A stretch of 64,000 bases of DNA from Negativicutes bacterium (lineage in GTDB: Bacteria; Bacillota_C; Negativicutes; Sporomusales_B; JARLHX01): assembly GCA_031292015.1 (NCBI GenBank), contig JARLHY010000127.1, forward strand, positions 1-64,000. The letters are read 5' to 3'. The notes under the pieces are model-generated. The model was not told the DNA's origin and searched no databases. It was given only the letters and a program-made list of their open reading frames with translations. Shown piece after piece: positions 18,541 to 28,268 of the stretch; positions within the stretch are counted from its first letter, which is position 1, and the number at the start of each line of letters is the position of its first letter. The translations under genes and the position numbers were made by a program.

Positions 18541-21500
18541 TTAGTTGGAGCTTATCGCGTCAGCCGGCAGGTTCACGCCCTTGCCGACCACGGTCAGAAG
18601 CGGCGATCCTTGCTCGCTAAAGTCTGTCGCCCCGGCGGTGAAAACCGCCGACGGCCAGCGGGCGCCGCCGGCCTGAGCCGATCCCCCGGCCTGCTGACGC
18701 ATCGTCTGCGCCGAGGTCAGCGGCTGGGCAAGCGGATTGGCGGCAGTGTAGATAAAGCCGCTGCCGCTGTCCGGCACCGCGTCGCCGTAGCTTGTGCCCC
18801 ACAGCACGAAATCGCTCGCCAGACCGCCTCTGGTGTCATAGCTCAGTTCGCCGCTTTCATTGACCGCGTTGAGCACTCTGATCCGGTCCGGAGTATCGTT
18901 CGCCGAGTGTCTGGTATAGAACGTGTAGGCGTCAGCCGAATAAATCTTCTGCTGGGTCGCGTACACCAGGTAGCGCCCGCCGGCCTCAATGGCCCGGGGT
19001 CCGAAAAAGTTGATGAACTCGCCGCCGCAGACGACGGTGACATTTCCGCCGGCGACGATTCGCGGAGTGTAGTCGTAGTAGCCGACGGTGGTACCGCTGC
19101 TAGAGTTGGCACCGCTGTAGGCCTGAGCGTCGTCGATAGTCAGGTTGCCGGAAACTTTGATGGTGATGTCGCCGCCGGCGAAAATGGTCCGGGCCGTGCC
19201 ATTGCCATAATTGTTGACAGCCATTTCGGCGCTGGAAGTACCATTCAGCGTGTTGTCCAGCGTGATCGAACCGGTCGCCGCTATGGCGCCGGAGCTGCCC
19301 CCCCAAGCAAGCCCTGTCGCCACCAGATTGCCTTGTACGGTGAGATCCCGGTCTGGTGAATTTACTCCGCTGTATCCCGCGGGATAGCCGGCGGGAACGG
19401 CGACAGTGTAAATCAGGTCGCCGGACGCGATGGCTCTTGCAGGCGTGGCAACATTCGCAATGGAAGTATCACTAATAGTCGGAGCAGTCACCGTATTAAA
19501 CCCGGTGCCGCCGCTCCAGAAATACAACGTATCCTTGTACAGATCATAGGAGGAACTGACCGAGCAATAGATGGAGTTGGCCCTGAAGTCAGGATTGCCC
19601 GCCACAGCCAGGATCAGACTGGGTCCGCCGACAGTGCCCTGGGATGTTGCCGACAAAAGATCGGGAACGAGGATGTAATAGTCGCCGGCCGCGTCGTAAG
19701 TGACCCCGGTGAATGTCTTACTGGTGCCGAACGCTTCCACCGTCAGGCCGTAGCCGCCGTTCACCACGGTTCCGTCTATTGCGTCCGTGGGTGTAAAGCT
19801 GTACTGCCAGCGGAGGTAGGGGAAAGCCTTACCGTCGAGCGCTCCCCAGGTTCCGGTCAGATCCCAGCCAGCGTAGTTGGCGGCTGACTTCATCCCCGCC
19901 GAAGTCAGTCCCTGGACATTGGTGCTTGTTCCCAGGTCGGAGCCGATTCCGCTTGTCTGCCCTGCAGCGTCGGTATTCCAAATGGCGTTCGTTACGGTAC
20001 CGCTGGTCGCGTTGGTCCCGATCAGGCCGCCGGCATTGCTGTTCGTACCGCTGCTGCTCACCGCGCTGACGCTGTAGGAGGTGCCGAGGCTGCCCAGATT
20101 GTTGCCCACAAGACCGCCGACATTGCTGGTGGCGCCGCTGCTGTTCACCCCGGCGAATGCGAAGGAATCGATGATGCTGCCGCCGGCGTCGTTTTGTCCC
20201 GCCAGGCCCCCAGCATTACTGTTCGCACCGCTGCTGCTCACCGCGCTGACGCTGTAGGAGGTTTTGATTGTTCCGGCGTTTTCCCCCGCCAGGCCGCCAA
20301 CGTTGCTGCCGCTGCCGCCGGCCGTCACCGCTCCGGTATTGTAGGAGGTCGCGACCGTGCCGGCATTATAGCCGGCCAGGCCGCCGACATCGCTGCTTCC
20401 GGCGCCGTCAGCCGTCACCGCTCCGGTATTGTAGGAGGTCGCTATGCTGCCGCCGCTGGCGTTTTTCCCTGTCAGGCCGCCGGCGTAGCTATAGACGGCG
20501 CCGACGTTCGCGACCTTGACCACGCCGGTATTGTAGGAGCTGGCGATGCTGCCGCTGTTTTGTCCCGCCAGGCCCCCGGCGTAGCTGCCGTCGCCGCTGG
20601 CCGTCACCGCGCCGCTATTGTAGGAGCTGGCGATGCTGCCGCTGTTTTGTCCCGCCAGGCCCCCGGCATAGCTGCCGCTGCCGCTGGCCGTCACCACGGC
20701 TTTGGAGTAGGAGCTGGCGATGCTGCCGCTCGTTTGTCCCGCCAGACCGCCTGCATAGCTGCTAGCGCCACTGGCTGTCACCGCGCTGCCGCTGTCGGCG
20801 TAGCTGTTGGTGATGGCGGCCTTGTTCAGCCCCACCAGGCCGCCGGCGATGCTGCCGGCGTTATTGGCGGTGACGGTGACAGTGGCTTTGGAGTAGGATC
20901 CGTCGATGCCGCCGCTGTCGCTTTCCCCCACCAGGCCGCCCAGCACCGCGTTGTCGCCGTTGCCGACCACCGCCCCGGTGAAGTAGGAACCGCTGATGGC
21001 GGTGGTGGCGCTGCTGCTGTTCAGCCCCGCCAGGCCGCCGGCGATGGCGCCCGTCCCGCTGGCCGTCACCGTGGCGGCGGAGTAGGAAGCGCTGATGACG
21101 CCAGCGTTTTGCCCCGCCAGGCCGCCCGCGTGGCCGGCGTTGCCGCTGGCCATCACCGTGCCTGTGGTGTAGCTGTTGGCGATGGTGCCGCTGCTATATC
21201 CGGCCAGACCGCCGACATAGCCTCCGGCATAGCTGCCGCTCACATTGCCGGACAGCGAGACATTGGCAATCGTGCCGCCGCCGTTGTAGCCCACCAGGCC
21301 GCCGACATACTGATTGCTGGCCCCGCCGACCACCGTCACCCCGGTCAGGTTGACATTGCTGATCTTCGCGCCGGCGCCGGTGTAGCCGAACAGGCCGATA
21401 CTGGCCTGCGTGGAGTTTTCAATATCCAGTCCGCTGATGGTATAACCGTTGCCGATCAGGGTGCCGGTAAAGGCGCTGCTGCTGGTGCCGATCGGCGTCC

Positions 21501-24500
21501 AGTTGTCGCCGGTCAGATCGATATTAGCCAGGAGAAGATAGGTGGCGCCAAGGTTGCTGCTGATGTTCTCCAGTTGGGCGGCATTCAGGATCAGGTAGCC
21601 GCTCGTGGTGGACCAGACCAGAATAGGCTGACCGCCGGACATCATCCAGGTATTGGTAAAGTCCCAATTGGCGTAGGCCGTATTGGTCTTGTCGCCCAGT
21701 TGGGTGCTGTCCAGTCCGGTCGCTCCGGTCGTGGTGCCGCTGCCGATCCCCGGCAGACTCGCGGCAACAGTGATGTTCCAGACCGAATCAGTCACCGTGC
21801 CGTTATTGGCCCCCACCAGGGCCCCCGCCGCGGCCCCGGTCACGCTGCCGGCGCCGCTGTAGGAAGTTTTGATGGTGCCGGTGTTGAGACCCACCAGGCC
21901 CCCCACCGTATCGGCTGAGCCGGTGCCGCTCACCGTGCCACCTAAATAAGAGCTGTCGGTAACGGTCCCGGTGTTGGTCCCCGCCAGGCCGCCCACCGCG
22001 CCGCTGCCGGTCACTGTGCTGTCGGTGAAGGAAGTCTGCACCGTGCCGGCGTTGGTGCCCACCAGGCCGCCCACCGACCCGGCGCCGCTCACCGTGTCGA
22101 TGGCGTAGGTGTTGTAGACGGTGCTGCCGGCGGCATTATAGCCTACCAGGCCACCGACATTGCTGGCCGCACCGCCGCTGACGCTGGCGGTGGTCAAGCC
22201 GATGTCGTGGATGGTCGCGCCCGAGCCGGTATAGCCGAATAGGCCGGCGACATCCCCCGTCGCGCCGGTGATCGTCAGCCCGTTGATTTGATAGTCGTTG
22301 CCGTTAAACGTGCCTGTAAAGGGAGTCGTCGAGCTGCCGACAGCCGCGAAGCCGACCAGTGGCGCCATATTGTAGCCGGTCATATCGATGTTGCCGGCTA
22401 AAGAGTAGGTCGCCCCCAGGTTCATGGCCATCAGTTGGAGCTGATGGGCGTTGGTGACGGTGTTGCTGTATTCCGACCGCAGGAAAGGATAGGTATAGCC
22501 GTCGATCATATACCAGGTGTTGGTGAAATCCAAGCCGGTGTAACTGGACTGCGTCACCATCTGCGCTGTTGTCAGGCCGGTGACATTGGCGAGGGTGCCG
22601 AGGCTGGAGCCGACGCCGGTGGCTCCGGCTGCATCGGTGTTCCAATAGGCGTTGGCGACCGTTCTGCTGGCTGCAACGTTACCCGCCAGGCCGCCCACAT
22701 GGTTGGTGTTGCTGCCCGCGCCGGTCGTCACCTTTATCGCGCCGGCGCTGTAGGCGCCGGAAACATTGGCGGAGACATTGCCAATCAAGCCGCCCACATA
22801 GTTGGTGAACGTGCCGCCGGTGCTGCCGGACAAGTCCAGCGTCGCCGCCCCCGTACTGTAGGAGTTGGCGGTGGAGCCGGTGCTGGTGATGGAGTCGTAG
22901 CCCATCAAGCCGCCCACATAGTTGTTATAGATGCCGGCGCTGCCGGTCACGTTCAGCGTCGCCGTCCCGGTGCTGTAGTTGCCGGTAGTGGAGCCAGTGG
23001 TGCCGGTATTGTAGCCCATCAAGCCGCCCACATAATTGTTAAAGGTACCGGCGCTGCTGTTCAGCGTGACCTTCACCGCCCCGCTGCTGTAGTTGCCGGT
23101 AGTGGAGCCGGTGGTTCCGGCACTGTACCCTTCAAACCCGCCCACATAGAGAGCGTTAGCGGTGCTGGTGCTGCCGCTGGTGATGGTTGCGGTTACAGCG
23201 CCTGTATTGTAAGAATTGGAAGTGACGGCTCTGTATCCCTGGCCGGCCAAGCCGCCTTCATACACGCTGAAGCCGCTGGTGGTCGCCGGTATATTCGCGG
23301 TTACCGTTACTGCTCCCGTGTTGTAGGAATTGGCAATAGAGGTGGCGATATAGCCCCCCAGGCCCCCGATTTGGTACGCGCCGCAACCTGTGAAAATTCC
23401 TGTAACCGCCCCGGTATTGTGGGACTGGCTGACGGCAGCGGATTTTCCCGCCAGACCGCCGACATAACTGCTGTTGGAACTGGTATCCGTCACCACCCCG
23501 CTGTTGGAGGAGCCGGTAATGATGCCGAGGATCTGACCGCCCACGCCGCCGACGTAGTTGGTCCCGATGCCGCTATAGCTGATCGCGCCGCTGTTGCTGG
23601 AATTGATGATATTTCCGTTAGTAACGACATAGCCTGCCACGCCGCCGACATTGCTGGTCGAGGTACTGGCGGTGGTGTTGCCGGCCGTTACCGTCGCGGC
23701 GTTGCGGGAGCCGGTGACGGAGACCGAAGCGTCCCCTACATATCCGACCAGGCCGCCGATATAGCTGGCGCTGGTGCTGGCGTTGGTGTTGGTGCCGACT
23801 ACCGTCGCGGCGGCGGTGGTGTAGGAGTTAACGATGCCGTAGCCGAAGGAGTCACCGCCCACCAGGCCACCGGCAGCGCTGCCGCCGACGTTGTCCGTCA
23901 CCGCCCCGCCAAAATAGCTGTTGCTGACGGTGTCGAGGTTGACACCCACCAGGCCGCCGATGCCACCGCTGTTCGCGATGGCCATGCTGCCGATGAATAC
24001 GCCGTTGTTGCCTGTCACCGTGGCGGTGGAATAGGAGTTGTCGATGCCGCCGTAGGTGTTTTTCCCCACCAGGCCGCCGAGTGCGACGGTATTGCTGCCG
24101 AACGCAGTGTCGGTCACCGTGCCGGTAGAAGAGGAATTGCTGATGGCGATGAATTGGGCGCTGCTGTCGGTCCCCACCAGTCCGCCGGCCTGGGTGCCGG
24201 TGGCGGTGGCCGTCACGTCGGCGGCGGAGCTGCTGCCTGTGATGAGGCCGGCGCTGCCGGTGTTGTAGCCCACCAGCCCGCCCACCGAAGCGGTGATGCT
24301 GGCGGAGCCGCCGCCGCTGACGCTGCCGGCAACCGAATCATTGCTGAAAACGGTGTTGTTGGCGTAGCCCGCCAGGCCGCCGACATACTGGTTGGTGCCG
24401 GCCGTGCCGGTGATATTGACCCCGCTCAGGCTAAGGCCGCTGATCGCTGCGCCGTTGGTATAGCCGAACAGACCGATGGCCGGCAGGCTCGAGCCGGAGA

Positions 24501-27500
24501 TCGTCAGGCCGCTGATGGTGTGGCTGTCGCCGTAAAGAATGCCGGAAAAGACGCTGGTGGATGACGTGCCCAGCGGCGCCCAGGTGCCGGTCAGAGCGAG
24601 GTCGTTGCCGAGGAAGTAGGTCCCGGCCAGGTTGGTGCCGATGCTCAGCAAATCGTTGACGGTGGTGATGACCAGGCCGGTGTTGTTGCCCCAGCGCAGC
24701 AGCAGTTGGCCGCCGTCGCTGACCCGCCAGGTATTGGTCAAATCCCAACCGGCGGTTGTCGCCTGAGTGGCAATATTGGCGCCTGACAGCGAGTTAGTAA
24801 CCGTGCCGCCGCCGGTCCCCACCAGGGCTGCCACATTGCCGCTGCCGCTCACCGTGCCGGAGCTGTAGGAAGTGGTGATGGCGCCGCTGTTTTTGCCTGC
24901 CAGACCGCCGACGTTATCGGCCGTTCCGGTGCCGCGCGCCGTGCCGAGCAGCGAGAAATAGCTGGTTGTGATGCTGCCGGTGGCGGCGTTGTAGCCGGCC
25001 AGTCCGCCGACATTACCGCTGCCGCTGACAGCGGCCAGGGCGAAGGAGGTCGTGATGCCGCCGGCGTTGTAACCGGCGATGCCGCCGGTGTCGGCCCCGG
25101 CCGCGCTATCGCTCACACTGCCGCCAAGGACATAGGTGTTAGCGACGGTGCCGGCGTTGTAGCCCACCAGGGCGCCGACATAGCTGTTGCCTGTGCCCCC
25201 GCTGACGCTGACGTTGGTCAGGCCGACATCGTGGATGGACGAGCCCGCGCCGATGTAGCCGAACAGGCCGACATCGGCCGAGCCGATGTAATTGCTGATC
25301 GTCAGATTACGAATGGTATAGTCGTTGCCGTTGAAGCTGCCGGTAAAGGCGCTGACGCTGCTGCCGACAGGCACGAAGCCAACTGTCGGCGCCATCCTGT
25401 AGCTCGCCATGTCGAGATTGCCGGCTAGGGTGTAGCTGGCCGTCGGGTCCATCGCCATAAGCTGCAACTGGTGGGAGTTCCGGATGGTGGTGCTGTACTC
25501 CCACCGCAGGAAGGGGGTGGTGTAGCCGTCGATCATGTACCACATGCTGCCGCCGCCGGCGCCGGTGCCGCTGATGTCCCAGTCGGCGTAATTCGCCGCC
25601 TTCACCATCTGGGCCGACGTCAGGCCGGTGGCCGCGACATTGCCGCTGCCGGCGTTGGTGCCGACGGCGTAGGCTTGCCCGGATTTATCGGTGTTCCAGT
25701 AGGAGCCGGTAATGGCGGAGGTGGCCGTCAGGTACCCGGCCAAACCGCCGGTGTGGGTTGCGCCGCCGGGGTAGCCGATGCTGCCGGCGCTGTAGCTGTT
25801 GGGGATACTTATGTTCGTGCCGTAGCCCACCAGACCGCCGAGGTAAACCACTATTGAAGTAGTTGAGCCGTCGCTGGAGCTGACGGCGCTGGTGCTGTAG
25901 CTGTTGGTGATTTTGGTGCCGACGCCGCTGGAGGAGTCATAGCCCACCAGGCCGCCGCCCCTCCAGAGTAGGCCGCTCACCGTCCCGGCGCTGTAATCCT
26001 GATCCAGGATCGAGTCGGTAGTCTGGCCCACCAGACCGCCGGCATATGTGTTTTGACCGCCCACAACAGCGGCGGTGCTGTAGCTGTCACTGATTTTGGA
26101 AGTGGTCAGGGTACCCACCAGGCCACCGGTATTGCCACCACCGTTCACGGTGCCGGTGACATAGCTGTTGTCGATGAGGCTGTTGGTGGCCGTACCGGCG
26201 ATGCCGCCATCGGACGCATTGACATCGACTAGGCCGAGGTTGCGGACAATCGCTTTAGTGATGCTGCTGAAAAGACCTGTCTTCAGGTTGCTGATGGTAT
26301 GACCGTTGCCATCCAGTATGCCTTGAAAGTTCTCATATGGATTTGAATAGCTACTGCCGTTAATATCGTTGCCAAGGGCATACACGCCGATTGTCGATGC
26401 CGTTGATAGCTTCTGCAAGTCGGCGTCGTTGTTGACCAGCATGTAGGAGGTCAGGCTGCCGTTGGTGACCTTGGAACTGTACGGGCTGGTTATGGTTCCC
26501 GTCCCGGCGGTGGCCGCCGTGGTGGCTGTGCCGGTCCAGGTGGTTATGGTCGCCGCATCGGTGTAGCTGGCCGGGTTGTAGTAGATGGACACCTTGTTGC
26601 CTGTGCCGCTGCCGCCGGTCAGACTGACGGCGGCCCCCAGAGTTACCGTCCCGGTGTCGGAGCCGGTGTTGTCGGCCCGCAGCACGAGATTGCCGCCACC
26701 GGTGCCGGTGATGGTGGCATTGGTGGCGATATTGCGGTAGGCGCTCAGCGTCAGGGTGGTTGGACTCGCCCAGGTTATTGCGTCATTAACGAAAATATCG
26801 CCGTTGGTGCCTGTCGCGCCCATGCTCGATAGGATGGTGACATTGCCCCCGGCGAGGTTTGTGTCAAGCGTAGCCGCTGTCATGTCGCCGCCCGAGGCCG
26901 CAATGGTGAAGTCGGCCGGGTCCAGCAGCCAGTTGCCGGCCGCGCCCTTGGCCGCCAGAGTGGTTACACTGGCGCTGTCGCCGACTTTAAGGCTATTGTG
27001 GCCCGAGGTCTCGACCTGGCCGCCGTTGCCGCCCACCGCGCCGCCGCGGGCGCTAATCTGTCCGTTAAACACCGTTTTGTCATCGGCCCACACCGCCACC
27101 TTGCCGCCGTTGCCTTGAACAGTGGCGTCGGCGTTGATCGTCGCTCCGGCCGCTACCGTCGTCATGGTGGCGTTCTGCTCCGATCCCTGTCCCTGGAAGT
27201 TGCCGCCGATCAGAGCCGTGCCGCCGCCGGCGTAGCCTGACACGTCGACTTTGGCCCCGTCGGTCAGGGCTACCGTCTCGCCCAGCACCTTGACGGTGCC
27301 GCCGGTCTGCCCGAAGTCTTTGCTCGAAGCGTCGAGAGTGCCGCTGTTTGTTACAACGCCGCTGGTTCCCCCGTCGAGGCGGATGACGCCGCCCGTATTG
27401 TCGATGCTGCGAGCTTGGATGACGCCGCTGTTGTTGACCACCGTACGGGCCAGGGCGTTGGCCGCGCTGGCAGTCATGACGACCTGGCCGCCGTCGGCCT

Positions 27501-28245
27501 GGATAAGGTTATGGTTGGCGACGCTGGCGTCCACCGCCGACTGGTTCACGGCCAGACTTAAGAGGCCGTCGCCGGAGAAGTCCAGGGTGACGGCGCTGCC
27601 GGCCGCCAGGGCCACTGTGCCCTTCTGGGCGACGATGACGCCGTCGTTGGCCACCTGGGATCCCAGCAGGGCGACGTAGCCGCCGCTTGCGGCGGTGATG
27701 GTCCCTTGGTTGGTCACACTGCCGCCGCTGCCGCTGAAGGTATAGTTGCCGCTCAGAAAATCGCTGTCGGATAAACCTAGGGTCGAGGCCACCAGCCCGC
27801 CGACGTTGACCGAGGCTCCCTTGGCGAACAAGATGCCATTGGGGTTGATGAGAAATACCTGGCCGTTGGCGTTCAGGTGACCGTAAATGCCTGACGCGTC
27901 GCTTCCCAGCACCCGGTTGAGGGCGATGGAGCTTGAGCCGGGCTGGATGAAATTGACCGTTTCGCCGCTGGCGATAGAGAAGCTTTGCCAGTTGATGCCC
28001 AGTTTGTTGGTATACTGGTTAATAGTCATAGTATTGCCGCTCTGGCTGATGGTGCCGCTGCCGGTGGTCACCTGGCCGCCGGTCGGGTTGGCGCAGCCGA
28101 TGCCCATCGAGCTGAGCATGATTCCCGCCGCCATGAGCGGCGGCAATATGGCTTTGGCCGCTCTTTTCAGAGTAGTCATCCCTTGCCCGGTTTGTGGCCG
28201 GCATGGTTTGCTGCGCTCCCAGTCGCGTCGCCACTTTCTCTGCAT
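18541..28245 (-). CDS. Giant TPS exoprotein (TpsA) with GLUG repeats
   Basis: Predicted secreted adhesin of the two-partner secretion type, 3234 residues. An extended basic signal peptide (about 1-50) is followed by the TPS/haemagglutination domain (about 52-300; NPNGILFAKGASVNVGGLVA is typical), which is recognised by TpsB. From about 700 to 2870 it is made of dozens of GLUG units of the form GGLVGxNxGxIxxSYxTGxV, predicted to build a long beta helix. The C terminus is a non-repetitive beta-rich domain with no barrel of its own. The ATG at 28245 follows AGGAGG. tpsB lies 23 bases upstream. It may act in attachment or contact with other cells; this is inference. Confidence 0.92.
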   Translation of the reverse strand: MQRKWRRDWERSKPCRPQTGQGMTTLKRAAKAILPPLMAAGIMLSSMGIGCANPTGGQVTTGSGTISQSGNTMTINQYTNKLGINWQSFSIASGETVNFIQPGSSSIALNRVLGSDASGIYGHLNANGQVFLINPNGILFAKGASVNVGGLVASTLGLSDSDFLSGNYTFSGSGGSVTNQGTITAASGGYVALLGSQVANDGVIVAQKGTVALAAGSAVTLDFSGDGLLSLAVNQSAVDASVANHNLIQADGGQVVMTASAANALARTVVNNSGVIQARSIDNTGGVIRLDGGTSGVVTNSGTLDASSKDFGQTGGTVKVLGETVALTDGAKVDVSGYAGGGTALIGGNFQGQGSEQNATMTTVAAGATINADATVQGNGGKVAVWADDKTVFNGQISARGGAVGGNGGQVETSGHNSLKVGDSASVTTLAAKGAAGNWLLDPADFTIAASGGDMTAATLDTNLAGGNVTILSSMGATGTNGDIFVNDAITWASPTTLTLSAYRNIATNATITGTGGGNLVLRADNTGSDTGTVTLGAAVSLTGGSGTGNKVSIYYNPASYTDAATITTWTGTATTAATAGTGTITSPYSSKVTNGSLTSYMLVNNDADLQKLSTASTIGVYALGNDINGSSYSNPYENFQGILDGNGHTISNLKTGLFSSITKAIVRNLGLVDVNASDGGIAGTATNSLIDNSYVTGTVNGGGNTGGLVGTLTTSKISDSYSTAAVVGGQNTYAGGLVGQTTDSILDQDYSAGTVSGLLWRGGGLVGYDSSSGVGTKITNSYSTSAVSSSDGSTTSIVVYLGGLVGYGTNISIPNSYSAGSIGYPGGATHTGGLAGYLTATSAITGSYWNTDKSGQAYAVGTNAGSGNVAATGLTSAQMVKAANYADWDISGTGAGGGSMWYMIDGYTTPFLRWEYSTTIRNSHQLQLMAMDPTASYTLAGNLDMASYRMAPTVGFVPVGSSVSAFTGSFNGNDYTIRNLTISNYIGSADVGLFGYIGAGSSIHDVGLTNVSVSGGTGNSYVGALVGYNAGTVANTYVLGGSVSDSAAGADTGGIAGYNAGGITTSFALAAVSGSGNVGGLAGYNAATGSITTSYFSLLGTARGTGTADNVGGLAGKNSGAITTSYSSGTVSGSGNVAALVGTGGGTVTNSLSGANIATQATTAGWDLTNTWRVSDGGQLLLRWGNNTGLVITTVNDLLSIGTNLAGTYFLGNDLALTGTWAPLGTSSTSVFSGILYGDSHTISGLTISGSSLPAIGLFGYTNGAAISGLSLSGVNITGTAGTNQYVGGLAGYANNTVFSNDSVAGSVSGGGSASITASVGGLVGYNTGSAGLITGSSSAADVTATATGTQAGGLVGTDSSAQFIAISNSSSTGTVTDTAFGSNTVALGGLVGKNTYGGIDNSYSTATVTGNNGVFIGSMAIANSGGIGGLVGVNLDTVSNSYFGGAVTDNVGGSAAGGLVGGDSFGYGIVNSYTTAAATVVGTNTNASTSASYIGGLVGYVGDASVSVTGSRNAATVTAGNTTASTSTSNVGGVAGYVVTNGNIINSSNSGAISYSGIGTNYVGGVGGQILGIITGSSNSGVVTDTSSNSSYVGGLAGKSAAVSQSHNTGAVTGIFTGCGAYQIGGLGGYIATSIANSYNTGAVTVTANIPATTSGFSVYEGGLAGQGYRAVTSNSYNTGAVTATITSGSTSTANALYVGGFEGYSAGTTGSTTGNYSSGAVKVTLNSSAGTFNNYVGGLMGYNTGTTGSTTGNYSTGTATLNVTGSAGIYNNYVGGLMGYDSITSTGSTANSYSTGAATLDLSGSTGGTFTNYVGGLIGNVSANVSGAYSAGAIKVTTGAGSNTNHVGGLAGNVAASRTVANAYWNTDAAGATGVGSSLGTLANVTGLTTAQMVTQSSYTGLDFTNTWYMIDGYTYPFLRSEYSNTVTNAHQLQLMAMNLGATYSLAGNIDMTGYNMAPLVGFAAVGSSTTPFTGTFNGNDYQINGLTITGATGDVAGLFGYTGSGATIHDIGLTTASVSGGAASNVGGLVGYNAAGSTVYNTYAIDTVSGAGSVGGLVGTNAGTVQTSFTDSTVTGSGAVGGLAGTNTGTVTDSSYLGGTVSGTGSADTVGGLVGLNTGTIKTSYSGAGSVTGAAAGALVGANNGTVTDSVWNITVAASLPGIGSGTTTGATGLDSTQLGDKTNTAYANWDFTNTWMMSGGQPILVWSTTSGYLILNAAQLENISSNLGATYLLLANIDLTGDNWTPIGTSSSAFTGTLIGNGYTISGLDIENSTQASIGLFGYTGAGAKISNVNLTGVTVVGGASNQYVGGLVGYNGGGTIANVSLSGNVSGSYAGGYVGGLAGYSSGTIANSYTTGTVMASGNAGHAGGLAGQNAGVISASYSAATVTASGTGAIAGGLAGLNSSSATTAISGSYFTGAVVGNGDNAVLGGLVGESDSGGIDGSYSKATVTVTANNAGSIAGGLVGLNKAAITNSYADSGSAVTASGASSYAGGLAGQTSGSIASSYSKAVVTASGSGSYAGGLAGQNSGSIASSYNSGAVTASGDGSYAGGLAGQNSGSIASSYNTGVVKVANVGAVYSYAGGLTGKNASGGSIATSYNTGAVTADGAGSSDVGGLAGYNAGTVATSYNTGAVTAGGSGSNVGGLAGENAGTIKTSYSVSAVSSSGANSNAGGLAGQNDAGGSIIDSFAFAGVNSSGATSNVGGLVGNNLGSLGTSYSVSAVSSSGTNSNAGGLIGTNATSGTVTNAIWNTDAAGQTSGIGSDLGTSTNVQGLTSAGMKSAANYAGWDLTGTWGALDGKAFPYLRWQYSFTPTDAIDGTVVNGGYGLTVEAFGTSKTFTGVTYDAAGDYYILVPDLLSATSQGTVGGPSLILAVAGNPDFRANSIYCSVSSSYDLYKDTLYFWSGGTGFNTVTAPTISDTSIANVATPARAIASGDLIYTVAVPAGYPAGYSGVNSPDRDLTVQGNLVATGLAWGGSSGAIAATGSITLDNTLNGTSSAEMAVNNYGNGTARTIFAGGDITIKVSGNLTIDDAQAYSGANSSSGTTVGYYDYTPRIVAGGNVTVVCGGEFINFFGPRAIEAGGRYLVYATQQKIYSADAYTFYTRHSANDTPDRIRVLNAVNESGELSYDTRGGLASDFVLWGTSYGDAVPDSGSGFIYTAANPLAQPLTSAQTMRQQAGGSAQAGGARWPSAVFTAGATDFSEQGSPLLTVVGKGVNLPADAISSN
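20531..20791 (-). repeat. 87-nt near-identical tandem repeats inside tpsA
   Basis: Three consecutive GLUG units repeat with an 87-base (29-codon) period. The first two copies (from 20531 and 20618) are almost identical over about 60 bases; the third (from about 20705) is slightly diverged. Similar but looser repetition continues through most of the gene, for example near 22950-23120. Such DNA-level identity suggests recent unit duplication and makes the region prone to length change or misassembly. Confidence 0.75.
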
Positions 28246-28268
28246 GTTTTTGTCCTCCTTGCGAAAAA

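Noticed and set aside
20194..24564. Long plus-strand open frames antisense to the adhesin gene
   Set aside because: They are low-complexity Ala/Gly/Arg shadows of the GC-rich GLUG repeats, without ribosome sites; the minus-strand protein is clearly the coding one.
18541..28245. Repeat array considered as a CRISPR or other DNA array
   Set aside because: The repeats keep a codon-multiple period and encode GLUG protein units within one open frame.
28095..28245. Lipoprotein signal in the TpsA N terminus (GIGC)
   Set aside because: The residues before Cys do not fit a lipobox, and TPS exoproteins use ordinary Sec signals.
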